Assembly: GCF_018294505.1 (NCBI RefSeq)
Contig: NC_057798.1
Coordinates: 368,397,370-368,461,369, forward strand
Source: Triticum aestivum
Lineage: Eukaryota > Streptophyta > Magnoliopsida > Poales > Poaceae
Reading direction: 5' to 3'
Length of the DNA stretch: 64,000 nt
Part shown: positions 1 through 12,244 of the stretch, piece after piece
Layout: each line of letters starts with the position of its first letter
How positions within the stretch are numbered: position 1 is the first letter of the stretch
The notes under the pieces: model-generated
What the model was told of the DNA's origin: nothing
The model's database searches: none
The model's input: only the letters and a program-made list of their open reading frames with translations
Program-made: the position numbers and the translations under genes

Positions 1-1263
1 TCGAGCTCAACTTTTGCTTCGTTGTTAATCTGGGCAGATCGTCAACTTGTTTGCGATTTCGCCGATGCTACCGTTAGTGTTCCATGCATGCTATGCCTTC
101 GTTCTTGCCATGTGTAGCTAGAAATTTGTGCCTTCTTGCTGGTTATATGCTTTCCTTGCCATGTCTTGCACCGTAGTGAGTGCATCGAGCTCGTTTGCGT
201 GCCTTCGCGAGTTAAATTTCAGCATGTCTCAGTTTTCACTAAGTCTGAAAACTGATTGTGTTCGAGCGATGTTCGTGAGCTCGGTAGAGTATTTTGTGAA
301 CCCTTTTGGCCCCAGGTCACTTTGGGTGTTTTATTAAGCTTGATGAGTAGCTCCATGCCATGTTCTTACTTGTCATGTTCAGGTTTTCTATCATGTTGTT
401 TTGCTGCTCCGAAGGGAGCTTCGTGATCTGAAATTTCAGACTAGTGTTAATTTCACTAAGTCTGAAATCTGTTTTGCATTTGCGTTTTAGCCATGCTTGT
501 TTGAACCTCTTAATGGATGAATTTGCCTATGGCTCAGTGCTAGTGTTTTGTCAACCATCTTGTGTACATCACTTTCATGTATTTTGTTTTCATGTTTGGT
601 AGCTGTAGCATGTTCATTTCGTTGCATTTAGATGCCTACTTGCTGTAAATCGCAGACCGGTGTCATATCTTAAAACGCTCGCCATTTCCAAACCGTAACT
701 CCGATTCCAATGATCTTTATATAGTTTTCAAGCGATTTCATCCCCTCTATAAAGTGGCACACTTGGTTTTCCAGGTTGAGGCCAGGTTCATGCATTTCCT
801 GTCATATCTTGCATTTGCATCGCATTCCGCATAGCATATCGTCATTTCATCATAGTGCTTGGTCTTGCCCGTGGTTGATTGTGTCCTTGTTGCTTGTTTG
901 TCTTTGGGTAGAGCCGGGAGACGAGTTCGCTACCGAGGAGCCCGTTGAGTTTGCTTGTGAGGATCCAGTCAACTCTGACAACTGTGCAGGCAAGATGATC
1001 ATACCCTCGAAATCACTACTATCTTTGCTATGCTAGTTTGCTCGCTCTTTTGCTTTGCCACTGCTACGATGCCTACCTTTTGCTTGTCAGCCTCCCAATT
1101 GCCATGTTGAACCTCTAACCCACCTTTGTCCTAGCAAACCATTGATTGGCTATGTTACCGCTTTGCTCAGCCCCTTCTTATAGCGTTGTTAGATGCAGGT
1201 GAAGATTGGAGCCGTTCCTCGTCGGAACATTTATTTACTTGTTGGGATATCATTATATTGCTA
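1..1263 (+). repeat. Partial long-LTR copy left of gap (element a)
   Basis: Non-coding LTR-type DNA that is almost identical to 2912-4174 at a constant offset of 2911. Reading the two side by side I see only about six substitutions, for example near 567, 574, 723, 751 and 1133. It resembles the middle of the long LTRs at 31427 and 37228 (short CATG/TGTT-rich stretches, then a block about Cys-rich spurious frames). It may be the other LTR of the element ending at 5514, or an assembly duplicate beside the gap. The short open frame at 128-337 recurs at 3039-3248 only because the DNA is duplicated. Confidence 0.75.
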
Positions 1264-2166
1264 NNNNNNNNNNNNNNNNNNNNNNNNNNNNNNNNNNNNN
1301 NNNNNNNNNNNNNNNNNNNNNNNNNNNNNNNNNNNNNNNNNNNNNNNNNNNNNNNNNNNNNNNNNNNNNNNNNNNNNNNNNNNNNNNNNNNNNNNNNNNN
1401 NNNNNNNNNNNNNNNNNNNNNNNNNNNNNNNNNNNNNNNNNNNNNNNNNNNNNNNNNNNNNNNNNNNNNNNNNNNNNNNNNNNNNNNNNNNNNNNNNNNN
1501 NNNNNNNNNNNNNNNNNNNNNNNNNNNNNNNNNNNNNNNNNNNNNNNNNNNNNNNNNNNNNNNNNNNNNNNNNNNNNNNNNNNNNNNNNNNNNNNNNNNN
1601 NNNNNNNNNNNNNNNNNNNNNNNNNNNNNNNNNNNNNNNNNNNNNNNNNNNNNNNNNNNNNNNNNNNNNNNNNNNNNNNNNNNNNNNNNNNNNNNNNNNN
1701 NNNNNNNNNNNNNNNNNNNNNNNNNNNNNNNNNNNNNNNNNNNNNNNNNNNNNNNNNNNNNNNNNNNNNNNNNNNNNNNNNNNNNNNNNNNNNNNNNNNN
1801 NNNNNNNNNNNNNNNNNNNNNNNNNNNNNNNNNNNNNNNNNNNNNNNNNNNNNNNNNNNNNNNNNNNNNNNNNNNNNNNNNNNNNNNNNNNNNNNNNNNN
1901 NNNNNNNNNNNNNNNNNNNNNNNNNNNNNNNNNNNNNNNNNNNNNNNNNNNNNNNNNNNNNNNNNNNNNNNNNNNNNNNNNNNNNNNNNNNNNNNNNNNN
2001 NNNNNNNNNNNNNNNNNNNNNNNNNNNNNNNNNNNNNNNNNNNNNNNNNNNNNNNNNNNNNNNNNNNNNNNNNNNNNNNNNNNNNNNNNNNNNNNNNNNN
2101 NNNNNNNNNNNNNNNNNNNNNNNNNNNNNNNNNNNNNNNNNNNNNNNNNNNNNNNNNNNNNNNNNN
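1264..2166. other. Assembly gap (903 N)
   Basis: An unbroken run of N. It lies between two copies of the same LTR, which is the usual place for an assembler to fail. If 1-1263 and 2167-5514 are the two LTRs of one element, the whole internal region is missing here and the N count is not a real distance. Confidence 0.98.
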
Positions 2167-5100
2167 GGGCCGCGCCACCGCGCCGGGCACCACCGCCCCG
2201 GCGACCACCGGATCCGCCCCGGCCGGCCGGCCTCCTCCCGCGACTCCGGCGGCCAAGTCCGGCCAGCTACAGTGTTCCTCGGCGCCGCCTCGGAATCCGT
2301 GCCCGCGCCAGATCTGGATCTGGGCTAGGTTGACCTCTCCCCGAAACCCTAATCTTCCAGTTTTTCGTGCTATCTTTGACTGCTCGTATCTCCGCAACCG
2401 TAGCTCCGTTTTGGGCATATGATATATCAAAATCTTCGTCTCGACATGTACATCATTTAATTCCATTGCATCATTTGAATTTGAGGTCATCTTGATACCC
2501 AAAATGCTGTTAGAAGGAGTCTTCGTGAGTTAAATTGCAGATCCGTTAGTTCATCATGCACTTATGTCATTTTTGCTGTATTTAATCCGTGCATGATATG
2601 CCTGTGCCCCTTTGGGATGTATTGTGAAGCATTTTGTCTTCTTTCCAGAGGTGCCACCCATGCATTTTTAGGATGTGTGTGTTGTCTTGTGCAAGCTTAT
2701 GAAGTAGGGTACCTGAGATTGCAGATTTCAGGGACTTAGTGATTTTCGCTAAGTCTGGGATTTTTTAGTTCGTGATGCTATATGTCCAGCTTGTTTCCTA
2801 GTGATCCGTGCCTCTTTTGAGGATGATCAGTAAGGGAGTTTTGATATTTATGTTATGCTCTATCCATCCATGTCTTTGTTGGAATTTGTGGAGTGCTCTA
2901 GGTTGACTCAATCGAGCTCAACTTTTGCTTCGTTGTTAATCTGGGCAGATCGTCAACTTGTTTGCGATTTCGCCGATGCTACCGTTAGTGTTCCATGCAT
3001 GCTATGCCTTCGTTCTTGCCATGTGTAGCTAGAAATTTGTGCCTTCTTGCTGGTTATATGCTTTCCTTGCCATGTCTTGCACCGTAGTGAGTGCATCGAG
3101 CTCGTTTGCGTGCCTTCGCGAGTTAAATTTCAGCATGTCTCAGTTTTCACTAAGTCTGAAAACTGATTGTGTTCGAGCGATGTTCGTGAGCTCGGTAGAG
3201 TATTTTGTGAACCCTTTTGGCCCCAGGTCACTTTGGGTGTTTTATTAAGCTTGATGAGTAGCTCCATGCCATGTTCTTACTTGTCATGTTCAGGTTTTCT
3301 ATCATGTTGTTTTGCTGCTCCGAAGGGAGCTTCGTGATCTGAAATTTCAGACTAGTGTTAATTTCACTAAGTCTGAAATCTGTTTTGCATTTGCGTTTTA
3401 GCCATGCTTGTTTGAACCTCTTAATGGATGAATTTGCCTATGGCTCAGTGCTAGTGTTTTGTCAACCATCTTGTGTAAATCACTGTCATGTATTTTGTTT
3501 TCATGTTTGGTAGCTGTAGCATGTTCATTTCGTTGCATTTAGATGCCTACTTGCTGTAAATCGCAGACCGGTGTCATATCTTAAAACGCTCGCCATTTCC
3601 AAACCGTAACTCCGATTCCAATGATCTTTATATCGTTTTCAAGCGATTTCATCCCCTCTATCCAGTGGCACACTTGGTTTTCCAGGTTGAGGCCAGGTTC
3701 ATGCATTTCCTGTCATATCTTGCATTTGCATCGCATTCCGCATAGCATATCGTCATTTCATCATAGTGCTTGGTCTTGCCCGTGGTTGATTGTGTCCTTG
3801 TTGCTTGTTTGTCTTTGGGTAGAGCCGGGAGACGAGTTCGCTACCGAGGAGCCCGTTGAGTTTGCTTGTGAGGATCCAGTCAACTCTGACAACTGTGCAG
3901 GCAAGATGATCATACCCTCGAAATCACTACTATCTTTGCTATGCTAGTTTGCTCGCTCTTTTGCTTTGCCACTGCTACGATGCCTACCTTTTGCTTGTCA
4001 GCCTCCCAATTGCCATGTTGAACCTCTAACCCACCTTTGTCCTATCAAACCATTGATTGGCTATGTTACCGCTTTGCTCAGCCCCTTCTTATAGCGTTGT
4101 TAGATGCAGGTGAAGATTGGAGCCGTTCCTCGTCGGAACATTTATTTACTTGTTGGGATATCATTATATTGCTATGTTATCTTAATGCATCTATATACTT
4201 GGTAAAGGGTGGAAGGCTCGGCCTCTCGCCTAGTGTTTTGTTCCACTCTTGCCGCCCTAGTTTCCGTCATATCGGTGTTATGTTCCCGGATTTTGCGTCC
4301 CTTACGCGGTTGGGTTATAATGGGAACCCCTTGATAGTTCGCCTTGATTAAAGCTTTTCCAGCAATGCCCAACATTGGTTTTACCTTTTGCCACCTAGCC
4401 TCTTTTTCCCTTGGGTTTCCGGAGCCCGAGGGTCATCTTATTTTACCCCCCCGGGCCAGTGCTCCTCTGAGTGTTGGTCCACCTGTCAGCTACCGGTGGC
4501 TACCAGGGGCAACTCTGGGCTGGCCTACCCGTACCTAAGACAATCTGAGTGTGCCCTGAGAAAGAGATATGTGCAGCTCCTATCGGGATTTGTCGGCACA
4601 TTCGGGCGGTGTTGCTGGTCTTGTTTTAACCTGTCGAAGTGTCTTGAGTTACCGAGATACCGAGTCTGATCGGAACATCTTGGGAGGAGGTCTATTCCTT
4701 CGTTGACCGTGAGAGCTTGTTATGGGCTAAGTTGGGACTCCCCTGCAGGGATTGATCTTTCGAAAGCCGTGCCCGCGGTTATGGGCGGATGGGAATTTGT
4801 TAATGCCCGGTTGTAGATGACTTGAACTAAACTTAATTAAAATGGATCCACCGTGTGTGTTACCGTGATGGCCCCTTCTCGGCGAAGTCCGGGAAGCGGA
4901 CACGGTGTTGGAGTTATGCTTGCGCAGGATGTTCCTTTAGCTTCTCGCTCGTGCTTCGCCTTCTCTTCTCGCTCTCTTTTGCGTATAAGTTAGCCACCAC
5001 ATATGCTAGTCGCTTGCTGCAGCTCCACCTATATTTGCCTTATCCATTCCTATGAGCTTAAATAGTCTTGATCGCGTGGGTGTGAGATTGCTGAGTCCTT

Positions 5101-5514
5101 GTGGCTCACAGATACTACAACTCCAGATGCAGGTCCAGGTGATTCTGCTCCAGTTGACGATTACGAGCTCAGGTGGGAGTTCGACGAGGACTCTCAGCGT
5201 TACTACGTGTCCTTTCCAGATGATCAGTAGTGGTGCCTAGTTGGGGTTATCGATTCAGGACCTTGTCGCATGTTGGGGGTCTTTTCTATTTTGGCGCCGT
5301 AGTCGGGCCATGAGTGTTTGTTTGATGGATGTTATTTATGTACTCTGATGTGACGTGGCGAGTGTAAGCCAACTATGTTATCTTCCCCTTTTATTATATA
5401 TATTGCATGGGATGTTGTAACGATTGCCTGACTTGCGACATTGCTTTCAATGCGGTTATGCCTCTAAGTCGTGCCTCGACACGTGGGAGCTATAGCCGCA
5501 TCGAGGGCGTTACA
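2167..5514 (+). repeat. Long LTR, 3' portion (element a)
   Basis: The right-hand part of a long LTR. It begins in a GC-rich segment (2167-2330) like the one at 32000-32560 and continues through AT-rich non-coding DNA. The block at 4190-4320 is clearly related to 34730-34870 in element c. It ends in GGGCGTTACA at 5505-5514, close to the GGGCGTGACA end of element c. No protein frame is conserved. The 5 bp that follow (GGCGC, 5515-5519) would be its target duplication, but the partner is off the window. Probably the same superfamily as element c; I do not know the family name. Confidence 0.7.
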
Positions 5515-6342
5515 GGCGCGTGTGGAGATCTCAACCTGCTCAGCCTGCCTACTCGCGATCCTCCTAAGTCGAGCGCGTCAAGCTCAAAGAGACACAAGTA
5601 CACGGAGATTTATACTTGTTCGGGCCACCATTGTGGTGTAATACCCTAATCCAGTGTGGTGTGGTGGATTGCCTCGAAGGGATATGGATGAACAAGTATA
5701 GTGGATGAACAAGCCTCAGGAGGTGTGGTGTTCTTGAGCTGGTGTGGTGGTCGGGTGAGAATGGATCCGATCCCCCACTATGGTGGTGGCTAAGTCCTAT
5801 ATATAGTAGCCTTGGTCCTCTTCCCAAATATGAGCGGGTAGGGATCCCACAACAGCGGGATTTGAAAGGGGACAAGTAGTACAGTCTATCCTGACAAAAG
5901 TAGTCTTTGCCTGTGAAAATCCTCTAGTCGTGACGCTGCGGTGGGATCGCCGATGACCTCCGTCCTGCCGTCTTGGCAGTCTTGGTCTTGTTGCACCGGA
6001 ATGGAAACCTTTGGCTGATTCCTCGAGACTCCGCGCCCGCGGCTTGCCTCCTTTGCACCGAAGAGGAAACCTGCGCTCTGCGCCCGCCTGGCCTTGGTCG
6101 TCATGGCTCACATTAGCTGAGCCTCGTGAGATACCTTACATAGAACTCTCTGCCCCTCAGGAGCCCTCCCAAGGAGGCCGATTACTTCGGGGGTCTTGGC
6201 GTCGTCCGCCTCACGAGGCTTGGCCCCTCGTGAGGGTCTTGTGGTGTTGGTGTTGATACCGGCCGTACGAGGCTGTTGATGGAGCCACATGGTGGGCCGC
6301 AGGCAGGCGGGGCTAGATACCCCCTAATCCAGGATGCCGACA
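5515..6342 (-). repeat. Tat-like Gypsy LTR (E0, element-sense 3' LTR, truncated)
   Basis: On the minus strand this LTR starts TGTCGGCATCC and carries the 'CTGGATTAGGGGGT' block also seen near the start of the LTR of element e, in the same layout. The plus-strand end is CCGACA at 6342. A TATATATAG box at 5798-5806 reads on the minus strand and is the likely LTR promoter core. The left end is cut by element a, so full length cannot be seen. It is assigned to the minus-strand Gypsy whose pol lies at 28167-42697, because orientation and the adjoining purine tract agree. Confidence 0.65.
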
Positions 6343-6361
6343 GTAACCCCCGGGCCCAAGG
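6343..6361 (-). promoter_or_regulatory. Polypurine tract of E0
   Basis: Directly inside the LTR, the minus strand reads as a G-rich run (GGGCCCGGGGGTTAC) ending exactly at the LTR's TGTCGG. That is the expected place for the plus-strand primer, and it fixes E0 as minus-strand with its 3' end on the left. Confidence 0.6.
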
Positions 6362-6580
6362 CGCGCTCGGACTTGGCTTCCAGGCGAAGCCAAAGGGCAA
6401 GGGCGGAGTGCCGCGGGCCCTAACCGCCTGCGGCCTTGATGAGCGTGGTGATTGATGGGACGTGGGCGACTCCGATTCCCCATGCTGGCTTGGCAACTGC
6501 TCGACTTGACTGGTCGATGCGGCATGCAGAAGATCATGATAGCGCGATGTCGTGGAGGCTGGTGGTTGGCCTCCCTTGGC

Positions 6581-6587
6581 TATAAAT
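6581..6587 (+). promoter_or_regulatory. TATA box of the antisense gene in E0
   Basis: TATAAAT preceded by GGC and followed by a C/T-rich leader (from about 6610) lies 86 bp before an ATG in strong context (CCCATGGCG, 6667). It points away from E0 pol, so it would drive the antisense gene and not the retroelement genome. Initiation is inferred; no transcript was seen. Confidence 0.5.
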
Positions 6588-6762
6588 GTGAGGGAGGGGT
6601 AGAGCCCCCCGTCCATCTTTCCTTCGTCTTGCTTCCGCCTGCTTCTGTCCTCTCCGTCTTGCTCCCATGGCGTCGCCGAAGAGGTTTTCAGCGACCGAGA
6701 AGGGGAAGGCCTGCAATGAGGGGCCAGTCTCTCCTCCTCCCAAGAGGGGCTGTGGCCGTCCC

Positions 6763-7334
6763 TGATACGTCTCCAACATATCTATAATTTTTTATTGTTC
6801 CATGCTATTATATTACCCGTTTTGGATGTTTATGGGCTTTACTAAGCACTTTTATATTTTTTGGGACTAACCTATTAACCGGAGGCCCAGCCCAAATTGA
6901 TGTTTTTTCCCTATTTCAGTGTTTCGCAGAAAAGGAATATCAAACGGAGTCCAAACGGAATGAAACCTTCAGGAGAGTTATTTTTGGAACAAACGCAATC
7001 CAGAAGACTTGGAGTAGACGTCAGGGAAGCAACGAGGTGGCCACGAGGGTCCAGGGCACCCCCCCACCCTCGTGGGCCCTCATGGCTCCCCTGACCGACT
7101 TCTTTCGCCTATATATATCCATATACCCCGAAAATATCCAGGAGCACCATAGATCATGAGTTCCGCTGCCGCAAGCCTCTGTAGCCACCAAAAACCAATC
7201 GGGACCCTATTCCGGCACCCTGACGGAGGGGGGATCCATCACCCGTGGCCATCTTCATCATCCTGGCGCTCTCCATGACGAGGATGGAGTAGTTCACCCT
7301 CAGGGCTGAGGGTATGTACCGGTAGCTATGTGTT

Positions 7335-7388
<54 letters not shown>

Positions 7389-8452
7389 TTCTTGATTTGG
7401 CATGATCTTGATGTATCGTGAGCTTTGCTATTATAGTTGGATCTTATGATGTTTCTCCCCTCTACTCTCTTGTAATGGATTGAGTTTTCCCTTTGAAGTT
7501 ATCTTATCAGATTGAGTCTTTAAGGATTTGAGAACACTTGATGTATGTCTTGTGTGGAATACCCGTGGTGACAATGGGGTATTCTATTGATTCACTTGAT
7601 GTATGTTATGTATGTTTTGGTGATCAACTTGCGGGTTCAGTGACCTTGTGAACTTATGCATAGGGGTTGGCACACATTTTCATCTTGACTCTCCGGTAGA
7701 AACTTTGGGGCACTCTTTGAAGTACTTTGTGTTGGCTGAATAGATGAATCTGAGATTGTGTGATGCATATCATATAATCATACCCACGGATACTTGAGGT
7801 GACATTAGGGTTTTGGTTGATTTGTGTCTTAAGGTGTTATTCTAGTACGAACTCTATGATAGATCGAACTGAAAGAATAGCTTCATATTATTTTACTACG
7901 GACTCTTGAATAGATCGATCAGAAAGGATAACTTTGAGGTGGTTTCGTACCCTACAATAGTCTCTTCGTTTGTTTTCCGCTATTAGTGACTTTGGAGTGA
8001 CTCTTTGTTGCATGTTGAGGGATAGTTATGTGATCCAATTATGTTATTATTTTTGAGAGAACTTGCACTAGTGAAAGCATGAACCCTAGGCCTTGTTTCC
8101 TAGCATTTCAATAGCATTTATGCTCAATTTTACCACTTGTTACCTTGCTGTTTTTATATTTTTCATATTACAAAAACCTATATCTACCATCCATATTGCA
8201 CGTGTATCACCATCTCTTCGCCGAACTAGTGCACCTATACAATTTACCATTGTATTGGGTGTGTTGGGGCACAACAGACTCTTTGTTATTTGGTTGCAGG
8301 GTTGTTTGAGAGAGACCATCTTCATCCTACGCCTCCCACGGATTGATAAACCTTAGGTCATCCACTTGAGGGAAATTTGCTACTGTCCTACAAACCTCTG
8401 CACTTGGAGGCCCAACAACGTCTACAAGGATAAGATTGCATAGTAGACATCA
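6763..8452 (+). repeat. 5' LTR of element b
   Basis: Runs from TG (6763) to CA (8452). A TATA-like CTATATATATCC lies at about 7109-7120. It differs from the 3' LTR mainly by a much longer CT microsatellite and small indels such as an extra ATGTATGTT repeat near 7603. Confidence 0.93.
7338..7385 (+). repeat. (TC)n microsatellite, about 24 units
   Basis: A perfect dinucleotide run of 48 bp inside the 5' LTR. The matching place in the 3' LTR (25312-25321) has only about five units. Confidence 0.97.
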
Positions 8453-8462
8453 AGCTCTTTTC

Positions 8463-8480
8463 TGGCGCCGTTGCCGGGGA
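8463..8480 (+). promoter_or_regulatory. Primer binding site, Asp-tRNA type (element b)
   Basis: TGGCGCCGTTGCCGGGGA, 10 bp inside the 5' LTR, complements the 3' end of plant Asp-tRNA as known for Athila and other Gypsy elements. The same site occurs at 44281-44298 in element d. Confidence 0.9.
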
Positions 8481-8574
8481 GGTGAGTGCTTGAAGGTATA
8501 TCTTTAGATCTTGCAATCTAATCTTTTAGTTTCTTGTTTTATCACTAGTTTAGTTTATAAAAGAAAACTAAAAA

Positions 8575-9564
8575 ATGGAATTGAGTTTGCCTCATAAGCT
8601 TCATCTTTTTAATATCTTTCGTGAGAATGATGGTAAGGAAAATTGTGCTCAAGTGCTAAAAGAAGAAGTCTATAAAATGTTTGGCACTAAATCTTTGAAT
8701 GATGAGCATGATTGCAATGTTGTTAGTATGAACTCTTTGAATATCCATAGTACTAATGATGATTGCACTAGTCATGATGAAAATTTCTCTTATAAGCATG
8801 TCAAATTTTGTGGAGTGGATAGAGTTTGCATGTACACACCAAATAGGGAAGATAGATTTTGCAAGAGGCATAAGGATTTAGAAACTAAAAGGTTGCAAGA
8901 GAGGCTAGAAGTTTGTGCTGAAAATTTAAAATTTCTTTGCCATCCTTGTGAACTTTTCAATGAACGTGATCATTTAAATACCCAATGCAAATTGTTTCAT
9001 GATCGAATCGTGTCCAAAAATTGTGATGACTGGATTTCCCCTGCACATCATAATGAACTTAGTTTGCTTATGGGTTATGAAGAAATGAAACATTTAACTA
9101 AGAATCTTCCAGAGTTTGTCCTTGATAAAGTTCTTGATTTTGATCTAGAGGAAATTTATATGTATTGTGCGGTGAATTGCATTGAAAATCCTTACATTGC
9201 CAATTACATAAAGAAAACAAAACAAATAGAAGATTAATATAATACTAATGAAAGGTAAGATACTTCCCAATATCCTCCTATTATTTCTTATGATGAATCA
9301 GGTAACGGGGAGGAGCTTTCCATTCAACCAATCTCATTAATAAGGAGCTCAAAAATGAGGGTTAAACCCACACATGATGTGAAGAAGAAAAAGAAAAGGC
9401 GGAGAAACAAAGGTAGAAATGTATCCCTCCCAAATGATGTTGCTCCTATTACTCATTGTGATGATGATAATTGCTATACTATTGGTGCTATCCATACTAT
9501 TAATGATCAGAGTGATGATGCTTATGATATGAAAAGTCCCAAGCTTGGGGATGCTATGGTTTAA
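8575..9564 (+). pseudogene. Athila-like element b ORF, first part (unknown function)
   Basis: One frame runs from an ATG at 8575 to 9564, broken only by stops at 9235-9237 and about 9256. The first 220 codons are rich in Cys, His, Asn and Lys, with spaced C/H residues (for example VDRVCMYTPNREDRFC and LKFLCHPCELFNERDH). The end contains a Lys/Arg run (KKKKKRRRNKGR), then an Asp-rich stretch and the words SPKLGDAM. I recognise no RT, integrase or protease. It is the kind of uncharacterised ORF carried by non-autonomous Sabrina/WHAM-type elements. Composition is A/T-rich like the rest of the element. Confidence 0.6.
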
Positions 9565-10213
9565 GGGAATGACATGTTTGAGAATATATTTGTTGTAATT
9601 AATGTTTGTCCCAAGCTTGGGGATGCTATGTTTAATGAAGATGATACTTTGCCTCCCAAGTTTTGATGAGCAAATTTATTATGATGATAGCATGCCTCCT
9701 ATTTATGATGATTATTGTGATGACACTTATGCTATAAAAAGTAGTGATGATTATATTTATAAAACATGTCATGATTATGATTACCCTTTTTCTGCACATT
9801 ACTCTTTTAATGTGGAAACAATTTATAGTATTCGAGTCTCTTATGATACTCCCACTATTCCGAATGAGAAGAAATTTGCTTATGTGGAGAGTAGTAAATT
9901 TTCTATGCTTGTAGATCATAAAAAGAATGCTTTATGTGATGGTTATATTGTTGAATTCATTCATGATGCTACTGAAAATTATTATGAGGGAGGAGTATAT
10001 GCTTGTAGGAATTGCAATGATATCAAGTTTCCTCTCTATATGCTTAAAGTTTTGAAGTTATGCTTGTTTAGCCTTCCTATGCTAGTTGATTATTGTTCCC
10101 ATAAATCGTTTGCTCACAAAATCCCTATGCATAGGAAGTGGGTTAGACTTAAACGTGCTATTCATATTCTTCATGATGCTCTCTTTATGTTTCAATTCTT
10201 ATCTTTTATGTGA
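9565..10213 (+). pseudogene. Athila-like element b ORF, second part (unknown function)
   Basis: Continues the previous ORF after a stop. The repeated 'CCCAAGCTTGGGGATGCTATG' block (9538 and 9610) would restart the PKLGDAM words. A frame change near 9660 is needed to reach the long open stretch that ends at 10213. That stretch is rich in Tyr and Asp (YYDDS, YDDYCDDTY, KTCHDYDYPF) and ends in a hydrophobic/basic segment. No known domain is visible. Whether it was ever one protein with the 8575 part is inferred from context. Confidence 0.45.
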
Positions 10214-10233
10214 GCATCATTGAAATCATGATG

Positions 10234-10280
10234 CCTAGCTAGGGGCGTTAAACGATAACGCTTGTTGGGAGGCAACCCAA
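10234..10280 (+). other. Three-dyad conserved block after the element b ORF
   Basis: Just after the stop come a palindrome CCTAGCTAGG (10235-10244), a hairpin GCGTTA-AACGA-TAACGC (10245-10261) and a hairpin TTGGG-AGGCAA-CCCAA (10265-10280). The same three elements with the same spacing follow the ORF of element d at 54235-54281, although the coding regions are unrelated. A structured RNA element is inferred. Confidence 0.6.
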
Positions 10281-10671
10281 TTTTATTTTTGTTCTTTGCT
10301 TTTTGTTCCTGTTTAGTAATAGATAATTCATCTAGCCTCTGTTTAGATGTGTTTTTATGTTTTAATTAGTGTTTGTGCCAAGTAGAACCTTTGGGAAGAC
10401 TTGGGTGAATTCTTTATGATCTTGCTGTAAAAAACAGAAACTTTAGTGCTCACGAGATTAGCTGACATTTTTTACTCGAAAGAGATTTTAGGTTGATTCT
10501 ATTTTTAGATGAGTAATACACAAATTCCTCAGGTCCAACAATTTATTTCATAATTTTTGGAGTTACATAAGTATTCGAATGATACAGATTACTACAGACT
10601 GTTCTGTTTTTGACAGATTCTGTTTTCTATGTGTTGTTTACTTATTTTGATGAATCTATGAGTAGTATCGG
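10281..10671 (+). other. Element b internal non-coding DNA up to the nested Copia
   Basis: A/T-rich non-coding sequence, no ORF. It belongs to the 3' internal region of the Athila-like element. At about 10671 it joins directly to the middle of the nested Copia's extra gene. Confidence 0.7.
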
Positions 10672-12244
10672 AGGGGCTGCATCATAAAAGCCCAAAGAAG
10701 CACCCAAAGCTGCCTTCAAACCAAAGATTGCACCAAAGAGGAGTACTAGAAACATACCTGCTGCTGAGAAGAACAAGGCCCCAGTGCTTGAAACTGCCGC
10801 TGAAGAAGAAGAAGAGGAAGAGCATGTTCTCAGAAAGTTGAAGCCAAAGATTCCAGACCACAATGATGCTCATCCTGTGGCTGAGAACATGAATCTAAGG
10901 AAGGATGCAGGACTTAGACAGTGGAGGTTGTCTGATCCCTATGCTATCAGGAAAAGGACTACTGTTGACTACAGGTTCCACACTAAGGAACAACAGGATT
11001 TCTATGAGACAGTATTGTTGGACAAGAAGCCTATAGTTTGTGACATGAGGTGGGTCGACTGGACATACATGAAGGAGAATGAGGAACACTATCCTGGTGT
11101 GCAAGACAGTTTCAGTGCTTGTGGAGTTGCAGACTTTGTTGGGCAGAAGCTCACAAAGTGGAATGATGAGCTCATAATGCAATTCTACTCCACAGCACAC
11201 TTCTATCCAGATGGCAGGATAGTGTGGATGTCTGAAGGTACAAGGTACCAATCAACTATTGAGGAATGGGCAAATCTGATCAATGCACCTAAGGAGAAGG
11301 AAGATAACTTGGATGTCTATGCCAAGAAGAAGATGGACCACAATTCCATGGCTCATATGTACAGGGAGATTCCAGATGCTGCAGTTGAGACACATAAATT
11401 TGGATCTGTACATTATCTTATGTCAGGACTCCCAACCATCAACTGGATCCTCAGGCATACTCTATTGCCCAAGTCAGGTGACCACAACATGATAAGAGGC
11501 CATGCTATAAACATGCTACACTTGTTTGATGTGCCACAGAAATTCAAGGTCATGAGCCTCATTGTTGAGACTATCAAGAGGAAAAGAGCTGACCAGAAGA
11601 GAAGTTGTGGGTATGCCCCACAGATTCAGGAGCTAATTAACTCCAAGATGGGCACAGGCACATACTTGTTGGACAAGGATCAGATGCCTATCTATCTAGA
11701 ATTTGAGGACAACCAAGTGGTTATGGATGAAGATGAACCATCTTCCGTGCATGCTCAAGCCAAGAAGGAGAAGGCAAGGACTGAGAAGGCTACCAAGATG
11801 CCAACAATGCAAGAGGCATCTCAGTACTTTCTGAAGACCAAACAGGATCAACTAGGCTACTTGATTGCATCCACTCTGAGGATTGAGAAGGGGCTGGCCA
11901 CCTTGACTCAAAACCAGGAGAGCCTGGAGAGGATCATGGAGCAGAAGTTCTATAATTTAGATGTGAAGGTAACTGAGATCTAGTCTGTTGTTGAGCAGCT
12001 TCAGGATGACATGGAGGAGAGGAAGGGCAAGACAACCATATATGCATTTGCCAGAGTGCCTAGAGCTCAGAGATCAGCTGCAGTGCCAATGACAGACACC
12101 AGAGCCACTTCATCTGCACCAGCTACAGCTCCTATAGTTCCAGTGCAACCAGCTTCAGCACCCACACCTCCAGCTCCATCCACATCTACCGAAGTCTTCG
12201 TCCAAGGAGCCATCTCTACACCACCACCTGAAGATCAAGCCTGA
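10672..12244 (+). pseudogene. Extra 3' gene of SIRE-type Copia, copy 1 (5'-truncated)
   Basis: This copy begins within the Lys/Glu-rich region (compare 18990 in copy 2). It has a stop at 10685-10687, then stays open from 10784 to a TAG at 11981-11983, where copy 2 has CAG, and reads on to 12244. The middle (HTKEQQDFYETVLLDKKP through to the GTGTYLLDKDQ region) looks like the 'putative plant transposon protein' domain found in grass retroelements. It is followed by a predicted coiled coil (IEKGLATLTQNQESLERIM) and a Pro/Ala/Thr tail. The protein lies between pol and the 3' LTR, as env-like ORFs of the SIRE clade do, but I see no signal peptide or membrane helix. Its function is unknown. Confidence 0.75.

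Noticed and set aside
128..337. 69-codon frame repeated at 3039-3248
   Set aside because: Identical only because the DNA is duplicated; it lies in non-coding LTR and has no homology that I recognise.
1186..2502. Long open frames across 1264-2166
   Set aside because: They are open only because the gap is read as X. The real bases at both ends are LTR DNA.
8463..8480. tRNA-like sequence
   Set aside because: It is the complement of a tRNA 3' end (primer site), not a tRNA gene; no cloverleaf is present.
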